A DNA stretch of 64,000 nucleotides from a virus, in IMG/VR virus record IMGVR_UViG_3300022927_001696, positions 27,581 through 91,580 of that record; one strand, 5' to 3'. Under the pieces are notes generated by a model that did no database searches, was not told where the DNA came from, and saw only the letters and a program-made list of their open reading frames with translations. A program made the position numbers and the translations under genes. Each line of letters starts with the position of its first letter. Within the stretch, counting starts at the first letter, position 1. Positions 14,201-21,056 of this stretch are shown here, piece after piece.

Positions 14201-17200
14201 AAAATCCAGGAGTAGATCCTAATCCAGTTGTAGGCTGTGGGGAGGAAACACCAATACCTGAAGATGCTAATTCAAGTGTTGTTGCAACACCTTCTGCAGG
14301 TGCTAAGACATCGATTATTACTCCTGTGGGCAACCCAACAACCAAGAAACAATCAGGCGGTAATAGAAGAAGAGGCGGTGGCGGCGGACACACCAGATAC
14401 GATCAGACTGCATATAAGTATCATCATAACTTTGCAGGCTTTAACAGGCCGTCTATGGCAGGATTTAGTTTTATACCAAGTATATTTAGAAAATCTGTAA
14501 AACTCACGTATGCACCAGACTATGGTGTTCCAGTTTCACTTGCTAGTGGTAGGTATGTAAATAATAATGTACAAAAAATCAGCGGTGGTTTCATATTACC
14601 ATTAGCAAAAAGATTGACATCTAATATTCCTTTAGATAGTGCACCATTAAGATCCTTAGACTCAAAAGAATTACCATTCTATAACATTTTAGATGCAAAT
14701 CAAAGATCATTTGAAAGAGGCGGTATTTTCTATAACTTTGATCCTAGAAAAATTAGTTCAAGTATTAAATTATCTGATGGCACATTCGTAGATGTTTCTA
14801 CAGGAACAACAATTACAGCAGGTGAAGACGGACAACTATTAGGATTAAATCTTGGTGAAACATTTAATTATGATAATCCATATGATGGTTCTAATCCATT
14901 TGGTCCACCGTCAGAAGACCCAGTTGACGTAATACCACCAGAAGAAATTTCTGAAGGTCCTGTACAACCTGATGAGTACAACGAAAATATGATTATTACT
15001 ATTACACCTACAGACGGTGACAATAATCCTGCAGGGCCCGAAGTTCCGGTGCCAATTTTTAGACCTACACCAGGATATACAATTGATTTAAATGGTATTA
15101 ATTTGAATCCAGAAGATGATTTCTTTATTAATGGAACTAGAATTGCTCCAAAAGGAAACAGTCAAGCAGATATTTTAAAATCTATAAATTGTGTAGCCGT
15201 AACAGGATTTGAAGCAAAACCTATAGGCAAAGATAAAATAAGGATCAGTAGTTGTACCAATGCTCCACTTACAGTAAAAGAAGGTTGCTCAGGTGGTGTA
15301 TACAAAGAAGTACTTGACTTCCATATTGTTAAATCATTTGTTAATTCTGAAGTAAGTAATACATCAGTACTAGCACCTGGTACAATATCTGGTAATACTA
15401 ATCCTGTAAATAATTACACACACTTAGATACTGATGGTGGTGTTATTGGAACATCCACATCAACAACATCAGGTGCAACAGGACAAGGTTATGTATTATC
15501 AAGTAAATCAGTAACCACAGGTGGTGACGGATATAGTGTTGGTGACAGACTTAGATTAATAGGTGGTACACCTATTACAGATCCGTTTGCAGGAATCAAA
15601 GAAATCTGTATTCCATTTGCAGGTGCCGGTTATAGTGCACCAGAAAATATTGTAATTACAATTGGAGATGGTACAACCCCAGGTAGAAATGCCACAGTTA
15701 AGGGTGTTGTATTTGATAAAAATAATGGTATTAAAAATGTACTTATAGATAATCCAGGAAGTGAATACGATGCAAATAGACCCCCAGTAGTAAATATAAT
15801 TGATACAGGTTCTGCACAATCACCTATAGTATGGGCAAGTAATATTTCAGTATCAACTAATGATTTAATTCAATACAACGTAAAGGGTGTAGAGTTTATT
15901 ACAAATATTAGCTCAGCAGATGCCGACAGAACACCAGGAACATACGATGTTGATACTTACAATTACAGTTTACAAGGTGGTAGAAAAGCAGAGTTTAGGA
16001 TTACTATAGATGAAACAGGCGCCGCAACAGTAGATATTTTAGCACCTGGAATAGATTTCCCTCAAATTGCAGGTGGTACGTTTACTATTGATGCCGGCGA
16101 TATAGGCGGCACAGGAAGTGATTTAACTTTTGATCTCTTTAGTGTAGGAACTGTAGACATAAAATATTATCAAGCATACGGTAATTTTACAACCGGTAAT
16201 ACATTTGATACAAATAATTTAAGAGAAAGAAACTCTTGGACTGCGCCTGTTCCTGCTAAATTAGAAGCAGTAGTGGCAGAAAACGGAAGAATACCTCGTG
16301 TTGCTAAATTTGAAGTAACAAGTACAGACTACTTAGGAGGTATAACATCTCTAAGAATAATAGACAGAGGTATATACAAAGTCTTCCCAAGTGACTTAAC
16401 AAATGGTTTACCTATAGAATACGATCACGTTAATTTAGGTGATGAAACCGGTACTGACGATGACGGAAACTTTACACAAGGTTCAGGTTTAGGTGAATTT
16501 GATCCTCAAACATTAATAGCTCTGGAATCACCTGGAGCATACGATCCTATATTAGGATTGACCGGAGGTGGTAGAGGTGCCAAAGTATTCTTAACTTCAA
16601 GAGAAATTCCAGACTGTAGTCAGAAAGGTGGAATGAAAGATGCTCTAGGCTTACCAGACTTAATAAACGATCTTAATCCTTTAGACGACTTAGCAAGTGC
16701 TATACAAGGAGCAATAGGCGATTACGGTTACGATCCAGATGATTTAAACGTTGACGTTGATGATATAAATGATTATATAGGCAGACTGAAAATAAATGCA
16801 CCTGGTTTCGAAGGCATTAATATAGATGAGTTGACACCAGGATTATTAACAAAATTAGGTATACCGCCTGGAGATTATAATGTTGCATCACTTTGTATAC
16901 AAGCAGTTGTAGAAACATCTGAAGCAGACGACAATCCGGTTGTAATTGATAAATTAACAGAATTTGCAGATAACTTAGGTTTAGGAATCAGTAAAGAAGG
17001 ACCTGTAGAAGTGTTAAAACTACTTTGTGTTGACACTATAGGTACAGGCCCAGGCTCACAGACACCTGGTCTTACAGATGACAATAATGTTAATATACCG
17101 GGTGCTTCATCTAATATAAATGGTGACGGTTCAAACGGGCAAGACAGAAATAGTATTTTTGGAGACGGTAAAGTTACATTTGCAAAAGACTTATATCAAT

Positions 17201-20200
17201 ATGAATTAAGAACAGTAACAGGTAAACCTGTAAATTTATTAGGTTCCGAAATAAGTCAGGAAACTGAAGTATTATATTTAGAAAGTCAAAGATACGATAC
17301 AGAAACTGCATTAGTTTCTGCAAATAATATAAACATTTCTAACAATATAAACACATTTGGTAATGTATGGATAGACGACTATCAAGGAAATGGTTGGGCA
17401 TATTTAGAAAACGGCGATATAATTCTACAACAAGAAGATATGGTTGATCCTAAATTTATAAACAACTCATTATTATATGATTCAGAAACAGGAAATAAAA
17501 AATATGACTTAGATCTGTGGGACCCATTTAAAGGTGTATTACCGGGCTTTATAGATAAAGAAATTGATTTTATAAGTGAAAATGATCCTGTAGTTTATAC
17601 ATCTTCCAGAAGTAAATTTGATGACAATTATGTTGGTAAGGTCTGGTGGGATACAAGTACACTAAGATATAATTGGTACGAACAAGGTACTAATAGACAA
17701 AGGTGGCTAAATTGGGGTAGCACGTTTCCTGGTAGTGTTATATCATTATATGAATGGGTTAAGAGTGATGTACCACCAACAGGCTTTGCTGGAGAAGGAA
17801 CACCTAAATCTACAGACGGTTATATAGAAAGAAAAGAAAGAAACCCTGTAACAAATATTCTACAACCTGTATATTACTACTGGGTAAGAAATTTAAAAGT
17901 TTTAAGTGATGAAGTTGCAAATAGATTAGGAAGAAATTACGATACATACACTCTAGCAACATATATTTCAGACCCAATAAATTACGGTTTAAATTTAATT
18001 AGTTTTATAAGTGATAATTCATTTGTTGCAAGTAACTTGTCACAAATAATAGATGATGAAGGAGATCATTTACAGATTAATTTCAGTAGAAGTTTAAATA
18101 ACGATGGTAAAAAACATGCCTCATGGGCATTAACTAGAGAAGGCGACAATAATAGTATTATACCAGAAGATCACAGTAGAAAATTAATAGATAGTATTTG
18201 TGAAAAAGATTCTGCAGGAAATATTGTACCGGACCCATTATTAAGTAAAGTACAAAAATATGGTATAAACTTTAGACCAAGACAAACAATGTTTAAAAAT
18301 GCTAAGGAAAGCAGAAGAGAACTTGTAAAATATTTAAACAATCTATTTGCTGGATTGAAATTAAATACAGAATATTCGAATTGGGATTCAACATTACCTG
18401 TAGAAAGAAAATATATTAAAACTGTTGATTGGTTTGAAACTAAAGGACGAGATAATGTTTCTAAACAACCTATTTATTTCGATGAAACATTTAAACCAAT
18501 TTACAAAGTTAATAGTACAGCAGAACTCTTTACATTAAATAATATAGATGACGGTACAGTTGTTCAAGTACAAGGTAGTGCTTCTGAAAGAGCAAAATTA
18601 TACATTTACGATGGCATTAGTAAGACATTTGGATTAATATCAATAAAAGCAGAAACAATACAAATAGATTCTTCTGCATATACCGATGATATAAACGACC
18701 AATTAGCAAATGAGTTACGTTTATTATTGCAATTATTAAAAGACAATGTTTTAAAAGAAAAAGTTATTTGGAATAATTTATTCTTTACAATGTTAAACTA
18801 TGCAATGGTAGAACAACCACAACTTGATTGGGCATTTAAAACAAGTTATGTATATGTCGAAAAAGAAGAAGAAGACCTTAAAGAATTTAAAGGATTTAAA
18901 CCTGATAACTTTGAAAAAGTTATAGAATATATGAATGAGGTAAAACCGTTTACAGCAAAAATCAGAGAATATAAAGACGGCAAGTCTACACCAATAGAAT
19001 ATATTAAAGATCAAATGATAAGTGATTTTGATAAACCGCCTTATGTAGATTTTGTAAATGGAACTGTAAGAATTTTAGATGAAAATAATGCAGACGATGT
19101 AACAATTTTAAGTACAGATACACAATATACAAAATACAATTCAATTTCTAATAAAGGCAGTAGCCCGATTAGACAAGGCAATACGACTATTGTATTTGAT
19201 AGAACAAACTGGAAACCCACACAATTTGAGTGGCAACCCTCAGTAGAATCCGCCAATTTAAGCATTGCCAAAAACTTAGCATGGTTGAGTTCAAGTTCAA
19301 ATACAATAGTTTCAGCCAACACAAATGTAAGGGCAGTTGATAGATTATTTAAATATGATAGTGGTATACAATCATCATTTAGTACAGGAATGCAAAATTA
19401 TTTAACAACAGAGTTAAGTTATTCTAGTGATGACGCAAGTAATATTGCAAATATAAATTTACAAAATAATATATTTAATGCTATAGAAACAGGATATCTT
19501 GATAGTACATTATCAGATCTTAAACTTAAAGTTGGAGGCAATTTTAAAGGTGAAATATTAGATGCAAATGTATTTACAAAGGTAGTTCCTGGCTCCGATG
19601 GCACCTCAGATTTGCAGACAACTTTTGCATATGATACATTAACATATGATTCTGATAGTTTAGATATAAATGCTGATGTTGTAAATTACTCAGGAACTTT
19701 CGATGATAGTGAAGTAGATTTCAGAAGATTTGATGCTACATATCAAGGTTTTGACGGCGTGACATTTAATAAAATGTTATATGGTGAAGAAAGACCGGAA
19801 GAATTGATTTCAATAGACCCACTAGAGAATTTTATAATTACAGTTACAACAAGTGGGTATGAAAACGGTGATGCAACTGGTAATCTAATTACTGCAAATG
19901 CAAGTACAGTAATATATAGAACACACAAAGACATGTTTGGTGGCGCAGAATTTATTAGAGTTAATTTATCAAATGCTACTACTTTATCAGCAAATGTTGA
20001 TGTAAAAGATGATGTTATAAGTGTTGTTGATGCTTCGATATTACCAAAACCTAGAGAAAATACACCAGGTGTTATTTGGATTGAATCAGAAAGAATTGAA
20101 TACAAATCTAGAGATACTGTTAATAATATAATAACTGAATTGACGAGAGGAACAAGAGGAACTACACCACAAAGTTGGATCATAACAGATGAGTCTGGTG

Positions 20201-20373
20201 CAAGTATTACAAGAAACGTATATGATGGTAGCGAAGATCAAACATTTACAAATTTAGTACAAGAACCAGAAAAAGGAATATGGTTAGACAGTGGTGCAAT
20301 AAGTTTATCTGATAAGGCAAATTCAGACATAGGAAATATATCAAGCATCATGAACTTCCTTCACAATAATTAA
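2296..20373 (+). CDS. Giant virion structural protein, 6025 aa, with YHYH domain
   Basis: This single uninterrupted frame fills 28% of the window. The N-terminus (MADKLYKKLPGIL) and position after a gp6-like gene suggest a baseplate or tail protein occupying the gp7/gp10 region of T4-type genomes. Visible modules: a basic N-terminal helix region; Gly-rich beta repeats with GSGY/GIGY turns near residues 240-310, 450-560, 2490-2530 and 4390-4600; a YHYH-type domain near 1590-1760 with VNGLPLYN and GWSFDGIPIYGPYGY; a Cys-containing carbohydrate-binding-like block near 3590-3790; a basic Gly-rich linker near 4015-4030; and a C-terminal region containing MLYGEERPEEL that resembles cyanophage structural proteins. 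The length far exceeds T4 gp7 (1032 aa), so it may be a fusion of several tail proteins. No stop or frameshift is visible. Confidence 0.8.
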   Translation: MADKLYKKLPGILQTDATKNFFESTVEQLFSKANVEVINGYVGLQKSEDFDVTSEFLRESTATRQHYALSPAVNTLNANTNASENLIFYDEFLDTLKISGTGTNNQNRLFSTDYSSFLPPIDIDKFVNYQEYYWSYDQLPAIRISGTVDNPIDIDVDIIGKKSFTSANGVTLKSGMRIIFDGGYVIPDTKTTAEYFVEGVGESIRLIDTNENVETPFSTATLTAWDSTAFTSNDSNVAYTAGNISSVSVLHGGIGYINPVVNFIGANTSVASATANVDSNGTITDVTVTNTGANYSAPISIQISSDSITTSLNSGNTFVTFLNESISQIAPYKTISVDSTNDVFAGQQFSLNGETRTIETVNNASIIAIENITNQYDSSRTPGSYIVNGTGGSGSGQEFIVDVVGPNADGIVEVGNITLSNTSLTGTYPIDFRSANSFIAGNITTSGTGANAYLSVTLDGSGGADIEIVKGGDGFVENDTITISDNILGGDGSGNLELVVTDAVTVGDTFISLSKNGSGFIVGETITISDSDLGGGGANNITFDIARIGDTLTIDEEIYLDGTSNGNIQFIANGFQASIQTSMFTLTSDANGSVITGVSSMALAGVNPTTGEFYLSGSPDFGENFGWDIDTDSSLPGGDAEGDIPWGGRTTQDNPDYNVVGRGASNKNIWSRVNFWHHADNFKEAGVDLPGAEYRAKRPIIEFDYSLEMFNTGNLSVGVVNIVSNEFNKDDIDGTISSDTVDNSPLSIGSTIIFPNDEDNKKYIFKIAHVGGNISLSKIGDPISNPADTEEGDVGFIPFEFKEGMQVSIKSGALGRGLEYHFKDNNLILAQSKLKLHQAPLFNLYNDEGKYLGDELLFKDNTFIGSKIFNYKVGTGTDDSVLNFPLSYKPFTNSAEIEFQNFLETDRTNYIPVGSTSETEILGYYYFKSQNGYSNNWKMSDSKSMQDIKTFYHINTFNIKDKNTKYYIGCEPNINSNKSSGYDITVLKNGSEIKDYTYVGKGFIEFNTFNFIAKDIIEIIAKSDSGLLNERSISKYTIPLNWSRNPDKENITFISEPEYLGHFTNLIKGQENFTGKELEANNFKDTAKNSKFATDIVNVEEDLRLGAFLLDDQPHNLLEAIRFSEREYTKYKNRLRSEVTKYYNSFDVNEFTNEYILNQVLRNVLSLNVGNNTFQQTYIVPFGDNYIEESFIINDVSLRSFTMTAYEDLKKLENSLLVYKARGNTHTLLTINEEFTLDSYNPIKITLNANLDIELGDIIYLKLYNKDRDSAQCPPTPSAMGLYPLTLPVIEKDYSFKEEISVLVGHDGSRSTLFGDARDDIILEFEKRIYNSAIEELIDANSLPSLNIFNVRAGAFRKTNFSNSEWFDLLSNNFSNWVKDNNVDPVINETYNSSDSWTWNFRGSQDIPGYWKGWYEYYYDTVRPHTHPWEMLGFTEKPSWWEDEYGTDYTSTNTALWDDLELGIIRKGPRANFVDNSYLDLPNNPCARIGLHEVIPVDGNGNLISPYDIISTGSTTLKTVWTNAFVSNTFPGNTFINNDGSLNNGVSVSTDASNIYISSNALVNHDINLTTNNVGHNELEEQIISYNVPFTSISGINSVTSNPTSMPEYAIGVLVNGLPLYNVASENSFDNGNTWHYNKLLSEHSDLELGHTDEKGLLHYYKPSPQILGLDEWSTDEHSPIVGWSFDGIPIYGPYGYTEYEANGDIKDNTITNIKSCFRLRLGDRISTPKGSYSGYFVEDYEYDSSKEGIPGHTGSTSSGSYGKYNLRYGITPDSNGTPIQFYVATQDDNGEPMFPYAIGGGTKTHSGGNLVYANKYYGTPQDIANNTLSKGYENTSASEIVRTIKTIDKSSTDKINDSWMLGDGAPVENAWKYSSSYPFAITTALLLAKPGRFATVFADPINVVSTNIEKKRLIHKNTRRSWNFKDSTDFIIHGSRDTNGNFVSNVGYTQFIKSYLNYQGLEIQDNFITPLKTLNIKLAHRMSGFIDKDTSTIRTDQYSITGSARTLIIPSENISINVHDSAYKSRNSYTGVIIEKTTNGYKVRGYDRSFSYFTILESDKNGRKQSIERGGKPADYVNWSTNQSFNINTIVKYLNSYYIAKEKIPASSSFDKSLWSRLPSLPQIGGAKGVYYNDTTGFTRRVNYDTEYTKVEDLFDFLVSLGRYQKSLGYSFGEYDTTINDVRDWAYAAEQFLFWTTGGWEIGNTLELSPMASNVIFENSNEFVAKINKTDKNQFTLLDQDGISISPEECSILRENNRIEITPPQGRQIYSAVLFTKQIEHALILDNLTDFNDTIYNPLLNQRQDRIFIKGKRTLGWTGRFSSEGYIIDNDELQPNLDNATSTMGDYHTLGFIPVDKDVYVASRSLFGFEERSYLTDLDILDDDQFEFYKGMLQSKGTEQSLSQIGRSSSIVQGNITVYSEWALKTGEFGDTDNEQSLELKIDKHEIVQDPQLFKLEFPEDVTGIIKDIVITENKHKYFTVPSLEISAPTKEPKEQATGLVTLDSDGLISSATITNQGSGYESQNAVAKVLAGNINISDTSTTFNVVIAQSSALFGNANVVGISDIEITDHFGNGLATNIDLSSANTVIDVVSAINSNSITNANVVASSVESFDANSNTNFYVLQITGNDFTLGGSGLANLNISADRYQPKQRYAIDIAGNTSAGTGATVKSDILVYVDNTLVSDTNYDYDAGDRWQFTTSSIITSGNYVQNILNPGSENSSSAFASENIVQVDGKYPFVDVYVNGTKLINDTNQTQYTVANTTAITFPDVTNLPGGKLDTNANVYIVERATIDFVDAYQGDIPGKTLQIKVQTNDGIAFTYGEKKLYTITPDIENDEIITIDIDDNERFLKKPTGARNNKLWPTTDKVNYSGVTDSDYRTLPNAGYVLRNNVDYQAYGVTDIADLFDVDRLYKPSKDNLIHVASSENKDWNVYKLRQPANSQISFVEQESIDDTAYLYSTSNLFDYIDSNQLQQNDLSRYLDYTLVLKKASITDNLVIWTNQEIVDKKSAMIRDFGAVSMLQTDVANVTPIDTYEITNIQPAFSQVIEGTATVGANSTVTISYNQGAPKNGDTVRIVDIADNNQTYSASNIAHKDYGNANLSPAPGAVYNSYIEVTTNAANVANIVPNVTPIVLTFTASDYDGIEVEDVLEEVFVASNVNYATGVFEIYSDSAVFQSYFGNVVHDSNIANITSNITNISYSIDVKSNIHNQQYTISNVNPNTSTFTITDANVTANVSPVMVEYFNKCELTVLPIIANTTSYMHNLVAGDVIKVFSQNIRGYYNVQDATEETIIINAPYDSNIATTGKIVTRGVDIQTTENHNLDKKYKGKRVMIHNADNRYYNQLYRVFNVINDNTIRNTEIFAYEPGRTELANAILTTLDHDVVKLNNTSIKIDNISSVPAIADSINRTQAIKRGFTTSDTFGLSFPMLTNGINNLGFKPLDFAGSIPYVTKFDREALENLTIAGGLPIAKNLPTGFTKDKIKGNELEPKYIEAMSNRDGVPNPMTFIEPIGQGSNLPYNQPVQSPINKTIDPYVAPIDYGEPKDTITEVPVVRITSKGASRLKGVDKNPRLGNRESVVLTASVLDTAPKKKCGPECSTTRYRGTRKEDIKNPVTCYTGVNLTNWSVNGTGKDERKWQSQYSGFYTPTNSAGGSHGSIGFQKLGIAGAKTWSDNGSTESITMSFTSQTKGTIYIHVYQIGKGSYDTTRISVSGGSPDFSTLPGYYIGKTERAGSVSRNIIRLDLEEGDNITITGTVKGGSNHWHALEFHLSAQEASFNTCSLPQTDNSEEDSGTANAPSTGTDTDRKIFAYHYKGTSIGFPWWSQEEKRNHFYSVSNGGLGTLLFEHWGIADAINIFQGKDKESCSKLIGQSNLDQLRKLTSEEKDLLMHGELWGTSGTKNFAKTPFTGGFKPESKITNKRYGVRGSGALDFNINEEDGKFLRIEVYGKSTYHHALQLPNVIPDIENPGVDPNPVVGCGEETPIPEDANSSVVATPSAGAKTSIITPVGNPTTKKQSGGNRRRGGGGGHTRYDQTAYKYHHNFAGFNRPSMAGFSFIPSIFRKSVKLTYAPDYGVPVSLASGRYVNNNVQKISGGFILPLAKRLTSNIPLDSAPLRSLDSKELPFYNILDANQRSFERGGIFYNFDPRKISSSIKLSDGTFVDVSTGTTITAGEDGQLLGLNLGETFNYDNPYDGSNPFGPPSEDPVDVIPPEEISEGPVQPDEYNENMIITITPTDGDNNPAGPEVPVPIFRPTPGYTIDLNGINLNPEDDFFINGTRIAPKGNSQADILKSINCVAVTGFEAKPIGKDKIRISSCTNAPLTVKEGCSGGVYKEVLDFHIVKSFVNSEVSNTSVLAPGTISGNTNPVNNYTHLDTDGGVIGTSTSTTSGATGQGYVLSSKSVTTGGDGYSVGDRLRLIGGTPITDPFAGIKEICIPFAGAGYSAPENIVITIGDGTTPGRNATVKGVVFDKNNGIKNVLIDNPGSEYDANRPPVVNIIDTGSAQSPIVWASNISVSTNDLIQYNVKGVEFITNISSADADRTPGTYDVDTYNYSLQGGRKAEFRITIDETGAATVDILAPGIDFPQIAGGTFTIDAGDIGGTGSDLTFDLFSVGTVDIKYYQAYGNFTTGNTFDTNNLRERNSWTAPVPAKLEAVVAENGRIPRVAKFEVTSTDYLGGITSLRIIDRGIYKVFPSDLTNGLPIEYDHVNLGDETGTDDDGNFTQGSGLGEFDPQTLIALESPGAYDPILGLTGGGRGAKVFLTSREIPDCSQKGGMKDALGLPDLINDLNPLDDLASAIQGAIGDYGYDPDDLNVDVDDINDYIGRLKINAPGFEGINIDELTPGLLTKLGIPPGDYNVASLCIQAVVETSEADDNPVVIDKLTEFADNLGLGISKEGPVEVLKLLCVDTIGTGPGSQTPGLTDDNNVNIPGASSNINGDGSNGQDRNSIFGDGKVTFAKDLYQYELRTVTGKPVNLLGSEISQETEVLYLESQRYDTETALVSANNINISNNINTFGNVWIDDYQGNGWAYLENGDIILQQEDMVDPKFINNSLLYDSETGNKKYDLDLWDPFKGVLPGFIDKEIDFISENDPVVYTSSRSKFDDNYVGKVWWDTSTLRYNWYEQGTNRQRWLNWGSTFPGSVISLYEWVKSDVPPTGFAGEGTPKSTDGYIERKERNPVTNILQPVYYYWVRNLKVLSDEVANRLGRNYDTYTLATYISDPINYGLNLISFISDNSFVASNLSQIIDDEGDHLQINFSRSLNNDGKKHASWALTREGDNNSIIPEDHSRKLIDSICEKDSAGNIVPDPLLSKVQKYGINFRPRQTMFKNAKESRRELVKYLNNLFAGLKLNTEYSNWDSTLPVERKYIKTVDWFETKGRDNVSKQPIYFDETFKPIYKVNSTAELFTLNNIDDGTVVQVQGSASERAKLYIYDGISKTFGLISIKAETIQIDSSAYTDDINDQLANELRLLLQLLKDNVLKEKVIWNNLFFTMLNYAMVEQPQLDWAFKTSYVYVEKEEEDLKEFKGFKPDNFEKVIEYMNEVKPFTAKIREYKDGKSTPIEYIKDQMISDFDKPPYVDFVNGTVRILDENNADDVTILSTDTQYTKYNSISNKGSSPIRQGNTTIVFDRTNWKPTQFEWQPSVESANLSIAKNLAWLSSSSNTIVSANTNVRAVDRLFKYDSGIQSSFSTGMQNYLTTELSYSSDDASNIANINLQNNIFNAIETGYLDSTLSDLKLKVGGNFKGEILDANVFTKVVPGSDGTSDLQTTFAYDTLTYDSDSLDINADVVNYSGTFDDSEVDFRRFDATYQGFDGVTFNKMLYGEERPEELISIDPLENFIITVTTSGYENGDATGNLITANASTVIYRTHKDMFGGAEFIRVNLSNATTLSANVDVKDDVISVVDASILPKPRENTPGVIWIESERIEYKSRDTVNNIITELTRGTRGTTPQSWIITDESGASITRNVYDGSEDQTFTNLVQEPEKGIWLDSGAISLSDKANSDIGNISSIMNFLHNN

Positions 20374-20393
20374 TAATATGTTTTTTGAAATAT

Positions 20394-20401
20394 GATAAAT
20401 A
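20394..20401 (+). promoter_or_regulatory. T4-type late promoter box (GATAAATA)
   Basis: GATAAATA differs from the T4 late consensus TATAAATA only at the first base. Five bases (GTTAC) separate it from the ATG at 20407, so transcription starting at the usual distance would begin at or next to the start codon. Confidence 0.6.
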
Positions 20402-20406
20402 GTTAC

Positions 20407-21045
20407 ATGGAACACAAGATGAAAGAAAATAACGAACAAAACGTAGATACAAGCCATACTATAGATAATGCCGGTATCAACGTAAGTGGTCACATCTTAA
20501 TCAGAGACAAAGACACAGGCGAAGAATTAATAAACAAGAGAAATGCTATCCATTATGGAAATATGGCATTTATTGTAGCACAGGCATTAAATGGGTTTAA
20601 TACAGAAAATGCATTTATAGATAGAATTGCATTTGGTAATGGTGCTACTAGTGTTGATACCTCTGGTAAAGTAATTTATAAGTCACCTAAGGTAAGTGAA
20701 TCGTATGAGAATTCTGCTTCATTATATAGTAGAACATACTCTAAAAGATTAAATCCTGCGACTTCGGATACATTCATAGAAACTATTAGTGGTGCAAGTT
20801 ATACTGATATAAAGATAAGTTGTACACTTGGTTATAATGAACCCAGTGATGCAGAAAATTTTGATTCTTCAGCAAATAATGAAGGTGACTATGTGTTTGA
20901 CGAACTTGGTCTATTTACATTTCCAACAGATGGTTCTGATATAGATACTAGTACCATGCTTACACATGTAATCTTTCATCCAGTGCAAAAGAGTCAAAAT
21001 AGAAAAATCGAAGTTGTATATACAGTAAGAGTACAACTGAGCTAA
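20407..21045 (+). CDS. Virion structural protein (tail/baseplate accessory)
   Basis: I chose the ATG at 20407 (MEHKMKENN) over the in-frame ATG at 20392 because the late box lies between them; the protein is 212 residues. It contains a conserved-looking block VSGHILIRDKDTGEELINKR followed by NAIHYGNM and ends in a strand-rich segment with HVIFHPVQKSQNRKIEVVYT. Similar small proteins sit among tail genes in marine T4-type phages, but I cannot name an equivalent T4 gene. It lies between the giant structural gene and a probable fibre gene, so a virion role is inferred from context and beta-rich composition. Confidence 0.6.
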   Translation: MEHKMKENNEQNVDTSHTIDNAGINVSGHILIRDKDTGEELINKRNAIHYGNMAFIVAQALNGFNTENAFIDRIAFGNGATSVDTSGKVIYKSPKVSESYENSASLYSRTYSKRLNPATSDTFIETISGASYTDIKISCTLGYNEPSDAENFDSSANNEGDYVFDELGLFTFPTDGSDIDTSTMLTHVIFHPVQKSQNRKIEVVYTVRVQLS

Positions 21046-21056
21046 TGGGGTAAACG

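Noticed and set aside
14237-14500. Plus-strand 87-codon frame within the Gly-rich linker of the giant protein
   Set aside because: It is an out-of-frame reading of the basic Gly-rich coding region with no start signal and Leu/Gln-repeat composition.
2706-20183. Many minus-strand open frames of 60-146 codons inside the giant structural gene
   Set aside because: They lie antisense to a single well-formed frame, have low-complexity Val/Pro/Ser-rich products and lack ribosome-binding sites or homology hints.
20392-20406. ATG at 20392 as the start of the small structural gene
   Set aside because: The late box overlaps it and the in-frame ATG at 20407 has the five-base spacing found at other genes.
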